From NCBI GenBank assembly GCA_030549495.1, contig JAUIRK010000898.1, positions 868,001 through 932,000 on the forward strand: a stretch of DNA of 64,000 nt. The letters are read 5' to 3'. A model generated the notes under the pieces. The model saw nothing but the letters and a program-made list of their open reading frames with translations, did not search any database and was not told the DNA's origin. The translations under genes were made by a program, and so were the position numbers. This document shows, in pieces, positions 59,691 to 64,000 of the stretch. The first letter of the stretch is position 1, and each line of letters starts with the position of its first letter. Source of the stretch: Nectonema munidae (lineage: Eukaryota; Nematomorpha; Nectonematoida; Nectonematidae).

Positions 59691-61903
59691 CACTATTCTA
59701 TGGTGTTTGGCGGTAATGTGAGGGGCTTTTTTTTCTGAAATTTCAAAATTTCCAATTAGAACACTTTTTAAAATAAACTGTCAACACTTAATAAGTAGTT
59801 TATAGATGCTTTATATTATTACTATATGGTATTTTGAAGTGTTTTGGGATGTCAAGTCTGTCAGGAAGACGATGGCATTACGCTCTCACATTGTTTATAT
59901 GAAGGGAAATTTCTGATTGATGATGTATCACTGTAACGATAAATATTCTGAATAACACACACACACACACTTTACATCAAGCTCCATTTGTGTCTTCTAC
60001 AAATCATTCAATCATTAGCGAAATCGCTTCATTTCACTTTACAGCTATTTTCTTTTTTTCATCATCTTATTTTTTTCATCAGTTGTCTCTTCCCAATCAA
60101 AAGCTCACACATGTAATTCTCAATCAGATATGTGGTTCAAATATTGAAACTGCAGGGCAGTATCGGTTTAAAATTATAACTACGCGATTAGGACGTGTTT
60201 TATAACTAAGTTTGAGGTGATCGTGACGAATTTTATTTTACTAAACAACAAAGAAAGGACGTAGACAGACGGTGAGCGAATTTAACCTCACAACGCCCAC
60301 ACCCGTTAATTGATCCTTTCTCGAATTTTTTAAATCTTTGGATAGTAGAAACCAATTATATTCTTTTGAGAAGTTTAAAATAACTCACTTTTGAAAAACA
60401 AAATAATTAAGCAAATTTAGAAAAATCGATATTTTTGGCAGAAATAATGTAGCTTTCTTTAGATGTCTGGACATAACCGTTTATAAACCATAATAAAAAA
60501 ATAAAAAGGTTTGGAAGAGTAAAAATTTTATTAATACTAAAATCGATGGGTTCAAGTCATATCGTGCTATTTTTAGACGATTTGTAACCAAGACAATTCG
60601 TACCCAAGACATGCGTCCAAAATCGGGTACAAAAGGTCGTGGATACGAAACGTCCGGCATTCGAATGAATGTATAAGATTCATAATCATGATTGTTTCTA
60701 AAGTAAAATTGTAAAACACAGTGCCACAATTGAAAATATAACAAGCAGACATTTGAGCGTTGCTTTTTACGACATTTCTAACATGTGATAGGGTGATTTT
60801 CACCACCAGACAGACTCAATCATAAGATACACTTTCCATGCCATGATTCAAAAACGATGTAATTATATAACTCCCGACTCATCAACGTCGAAAATGAAAC
60901 TTTATGCAACGATTTTTCTGAAATATACGAACGTTAATTTACAATTAGCAAAAAAAGGAAAGAATTGGTGATCAAGTATCCGTCCATATCAATAATGTCA
61001 TACATGTTATTGATTAATATTGGATGATATAGGAAACGTAATGCTTTCATACAAAGAAATATGATAAACAAGGTAGCTAGCTAGCAGTCGAGCTTGTGCA
61101 ATTGACTATTCGTCAGGTTGCTACCATTTGCAACCGAAATAATTAATAATTTTTAAATAATAAAATACGTTTGGAACGCCCTTAGAAATTATGAATGACA
61201 GTTTGCATCTGATGATAAAGATCCATATATACCAGATTCCTTACATTGTGATTCAATTTTTCAAAGCGTCTCATCATTGGGTATAAATTCGTTTAAAGTT
61301 TTAGTTTCACTTTTTAATATAAAAATTGAAAACAACCACAGGAATTAATCCCAAAAATAATGGTGACGGAAAAGGTTTAAGCTAACAAATGAGTAATGAA
61401 AAGCTCAAATACTTGCCTTATTTACGTTTTCATTTTCCCTAAAGTTTACATGTGATAAGATTTGTGCATGTGATTACTGATTACTAAAATATGATCCTTA
61501 CAAACGCTTCTCATTTCTGTATCGACAGAGAGGATCATGGCGTCTCTGTCGTCTACAAAACCACGATGAAAGGTTTTGTAGGTTTATCGATCTTTCTTGT
61601 TAATCACATGCTTACGCACTCTGCTTGATCAAAAATGTTCGGTATACGGCGTGAGAGCAATCATCGTGAATAATTACAATAGCGCCAATTGAAGGATTCA
61701 CGTGCGTTGGCCTGGTGTCTAATCATTTCAATTCATCTTGTATTTCCTACTTTCGTCATAGAGCCTAAACGCAGTCCAAAAGTTTATGACGGTAGCAAAC
61801 GTGATAGGTGTTTGTTGCATCGTTCTTCTAATTACACATGGTGGCAAGCCATTTCCTTTCTTAACGTACGAGTGACACAACGAACCCGCGCATATTCTCC
61901 AAA
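59691..61903. other. Gene-free DNA
   Basis: Contains an (AC)n repeat at 59955-59970, inverted phrase repeats at 60570-60700 (ATTCGTACCCAAGACATGCG versus GGATACGAAACGTCC) and two adjacent small hairpins at 61525-61581. No coding region is supported. Confidence 0.3.
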
Positions 61904-62005
61904 TGTATCTAGTCAAAATCCCAGAAAATTAAAATGCCCGCTACCAAAATCCCCGAAAACTAAGGTTGTAGTGACTTTAGCTTTCTTGGATTTTGACTAG
62001 GAACC
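61904..62005. mobile_element. Foldback-like MITE, AATCCCC variant, second copy
   Basis: Left end TGTATCTAGTCAAAATCCC; right end, reverse-complemented, GGTTCCTAGTCAAAATCC. Internal AAAATCCCCGAAAACTAA phrase as in 40987-41109. Flanks (tctccaaa / gtctgcaa) are similar but offset, so the duplication is not exact. Confidence 0.65.
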
Positions 62006-62863
62006 GTCTGCAAAGTAAAAAAATGAAGTTTATTTATTTACCCATAGACATCATATTTGCGAAGCATCAAAAATATAACGTTTATTTCCACTGAAAAGTA
62101 CAGATAATAATAATCAAACGAAGCGTAGCTTGCTTATAGAACGCGATGTTTCTATTAAAAATGACAAGATTTACAGGCATTTTATTTGATAAAAGAAATG
62201 TATCTATGATTTCTTGCTAAAAGCAGATTTAGTTTTTCATTTTAAAATGATCGTTTTAGTTAAATCCATTGCGACATAAAATGTCAGCCACGGAAAATAT
62301 AAAATTACTCAATTCATATACATCCCAAATTTTTCACTTCAATACCTAATTTGAAAGCTTACTACTCAAAGAGTTTTGTGGACCCGCGTTGAAAGTTCTA
62401 GAAGTATGATAAGTTATCAAACTGCTCGTTGTAAGCATAATATTGAGATGTGCAGTGAACACAAAAAAGGGTTTCCAATCTTTTTGTAATAGATATTTTA
62501 AAAATGCAGTTTTTATATAGCGAACTTACAAATGAATCCTTTTTATTTACATTACCTTGAAAAGTAATCTTTTTTTTAGAATGGCATGAGTTCATATATA
62601 CTTAAAAAAAGGAGCGCTTGTGGAAACAAATATTTGTTCGTTAGTTTTAGAAGATAATGAAGTCAGTCTTCAAGCGTGGACTCATTCACTAATTTTGAAG
62701 ATTTAAAAAAGCATAGTAGTCTTGTGTGCACCTAATGAACAAAAACTTTCAAATACACACTTTTCAGATTCATGTCGAAAAAAAGGTTGTAAAAGCGCAA
62801 ATGATCTTTCATTGTTTAAGGTTTATTATTCTAGTTTGAAGGAAGAGAAAGATATTAACAAAG
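62006..62863. other. Gene-free DNA
   Basis: AT-rich; nothing recognised. Confidence 0.3.
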
Positions 62864-62867
62864 TTAA

Positions 62868-62997
62868 CCCTTTCATGACCAGCGTATCATATATGATACA
62901 TAAACAATGTTACCTTCGTCTGCTTTTTCAAATAGTTTTGTATATGAATCTTCTGCTTTTTAATAAATATAGTCTGCTTTTTCTCTTCACGAAAGGG
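62868..62997. mobile_element. TTAA-type MITE
   Basis: Flanked by TTAA (62864-62867 and 62998-63001). Left terminus CCCTTTCATGACC; right terminus, reverse-complemented, CCCTTTCGTGAAG. Contains three TCTGCTTTTT-type words, the inverse of those in 39131-39261. Confidence 0.82.
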
Positions 62998-63001
62998 TTA
63001 A

Positions 63002-63761
63002 TTGCAAGGAGGGATAACTGAAATAAATTTCGAAATGTTCCTCACAAACTTGTAATGAAGGTATATCATTCATTTCACACTAAAAAGGGCACATCAAATT
63101 CTAGTCACTTTTTGTAGACGAAACACATTCAGAGGAGTCATGATTCGTTTCAAGGTTATTAAAAATCAGAGGATCTATTGACAAAAAGGTAACTAAAAGT
63201 GTGGGAAGGTAGAAATGTAATATTTAAAATTTTCCAAATTTTAACTACTTTTGTAATTATAGAATTTCAAAAATTACTGCTTCTTATAACTCAGATTTTT
63301 CATAGAGAAAAGTTATTGGATGTGCTTACTTTGGAAAGGTTACATTTTTTTATTATAGCTACTTACAAGTTTTCACATAGCATCAGTGAATTGCATAACT
63401 CAAAAACATAAGCTTCAATTATTTTATATAATTTCGATCTTTAAATTTCATAAATATAATCTCAAAACAATCTTTTAAATCAAGACGATATTCTTCTTTT
63501 TAAATAGTAAAAATATAATTAAAGTTTTATTCTGTATTTTAGTTTTAATATTATAAAAAGAGCGAAAACATTCTAATCCTAACTGGCTAAATATTGAACA
63601 ATATTAAAAAAATTCTTGGCATTTTTATGTGTGGTAGGAACTGACAAAGCTTGCCTATTTGTTTAAATGAGGATTGTAATCTTTCTATTGAAGGGTGCTC
63701 TTAAACAAGATCACTAATTAAAACTATATTTTCACTCACATCCCACTCTTACAAGTACAAT
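63002..63761. other. Gene-free DNA
   Basis: AT-rich; nothing recognised. Confidence 0.3.
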
Positions 63762-63765
63762 TTAA

Positions 63766-63885
63766 ACCCTTTGAGGAGTAGTGTATCATCAGTGTAAGAA
63801 ATGAAAATCGTCTACTTTAAATAGCTAAAATTGTATTAAAAAAGTAGACCATGTCTTCAAAATTAAGGTCATCCATCTCAAAGGG
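63766..63885. mobile_element. TTAA-type MITE
   Basis: Flanked by TTAA (63762-63765 and 63886-63889). Left terminus (A)CCCTTTGAGGAGTAG; right terminus, reverse-complemented, CCCTTTGAGATGGATG. Shares a GAAAATCGTCTACTTTA block with the inverse of 31145-31230. Confidence 0.72.
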
Positions 63886-64000
63886 TTAAGAATCTGGGGG
63901 AAAAAAAGAAAAAAGGCTTAAAAACTAAAATAAGAGTAGAAAAAAGGTGAGGTAAAATTTAAACTTCCAGTTCTAAGAAAGATTTATCATTTGGATAATA

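Overview
This is 64 kb of strongly AT-rich animal nuclear DNA with one recognisable host protein gene, one host tRNA gene and a dense, layered population of DNA transposons, MITEs and tRNA-derived SINEs. Spliced exons, a MAGI-type PDZ scaffold gene, a nuclear tRNA-Leu, piggyBac and hAT transposons and tRNA-headed SINEs point to an invertebrate metazoan. An arthropod (perhaps a crustacean such as a copepod) is my guess and nothing here proves it. No retrovirus, LTR element, Polinton or LINE could be supported.

Host genes (1-11.2 kb). The 3' part of a MAGI-like gene lies on the + strand as four phase-compatible exons (609-748, 2939-2979, 3039-3096, 10159-11057), followed by a polyA signal at 11213. 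The 7-kb last intron holds an intact tRNA-Leu(UAA) gene on the opposite strand (3134-3216) and a hAT transposon (3882-7632). That hAT sits inside an older foldback element and itself carries a younger foldback insertion. A deleted hAT with a perfect 8-bp target duplication (11255-12042) lies just past the polyA site.

Transposons with decayed transposases: a BED-finger hAT (4054-5882, minus), a TTF/ZMYM1-type hAT fragment (11337-11669), a second BED-type hAT (35470-37554, minus), a hAT C-terminal relic inside a SINE (58972-59648), and a complete-length but frame-broken piggyBac flanked by TTAA (41180-44578). Non-autonomous hAT elements with visible ends lie at 27550, 29195, 32094, 33579, 46128 and 57296. 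TTAA-flanked MITEs lie at 31145, 31423, 39131, 62868 and 63766.

Less familiar material. (a) A set of foldback-like elements (18802, 40098, 40987, 61904 and a decayed copy at 6911). Their inverted arms are built of short repeated phrases; the better copies have ends of the form GGT..CTRGTC and 8-bp target duplications. (b) Elements whose arms are tandem 21-bp units that read as 7-residue coiled-coil-like heptads (3605, 17947, 31365; single arms at 29908 and 51655). (c) A 98-bp perfect inverted repeat (29572-29816).

The rest (about 12-18 kb, 20-27 kb, 46-53 kb, 54.6-57 kb, 59.7-61.9 kb) has no gene I can support. It contains several less AT-rich, TGCATGC/GCGC-rich islands that could be regulatory DNA or first exons of an unseen host gene.
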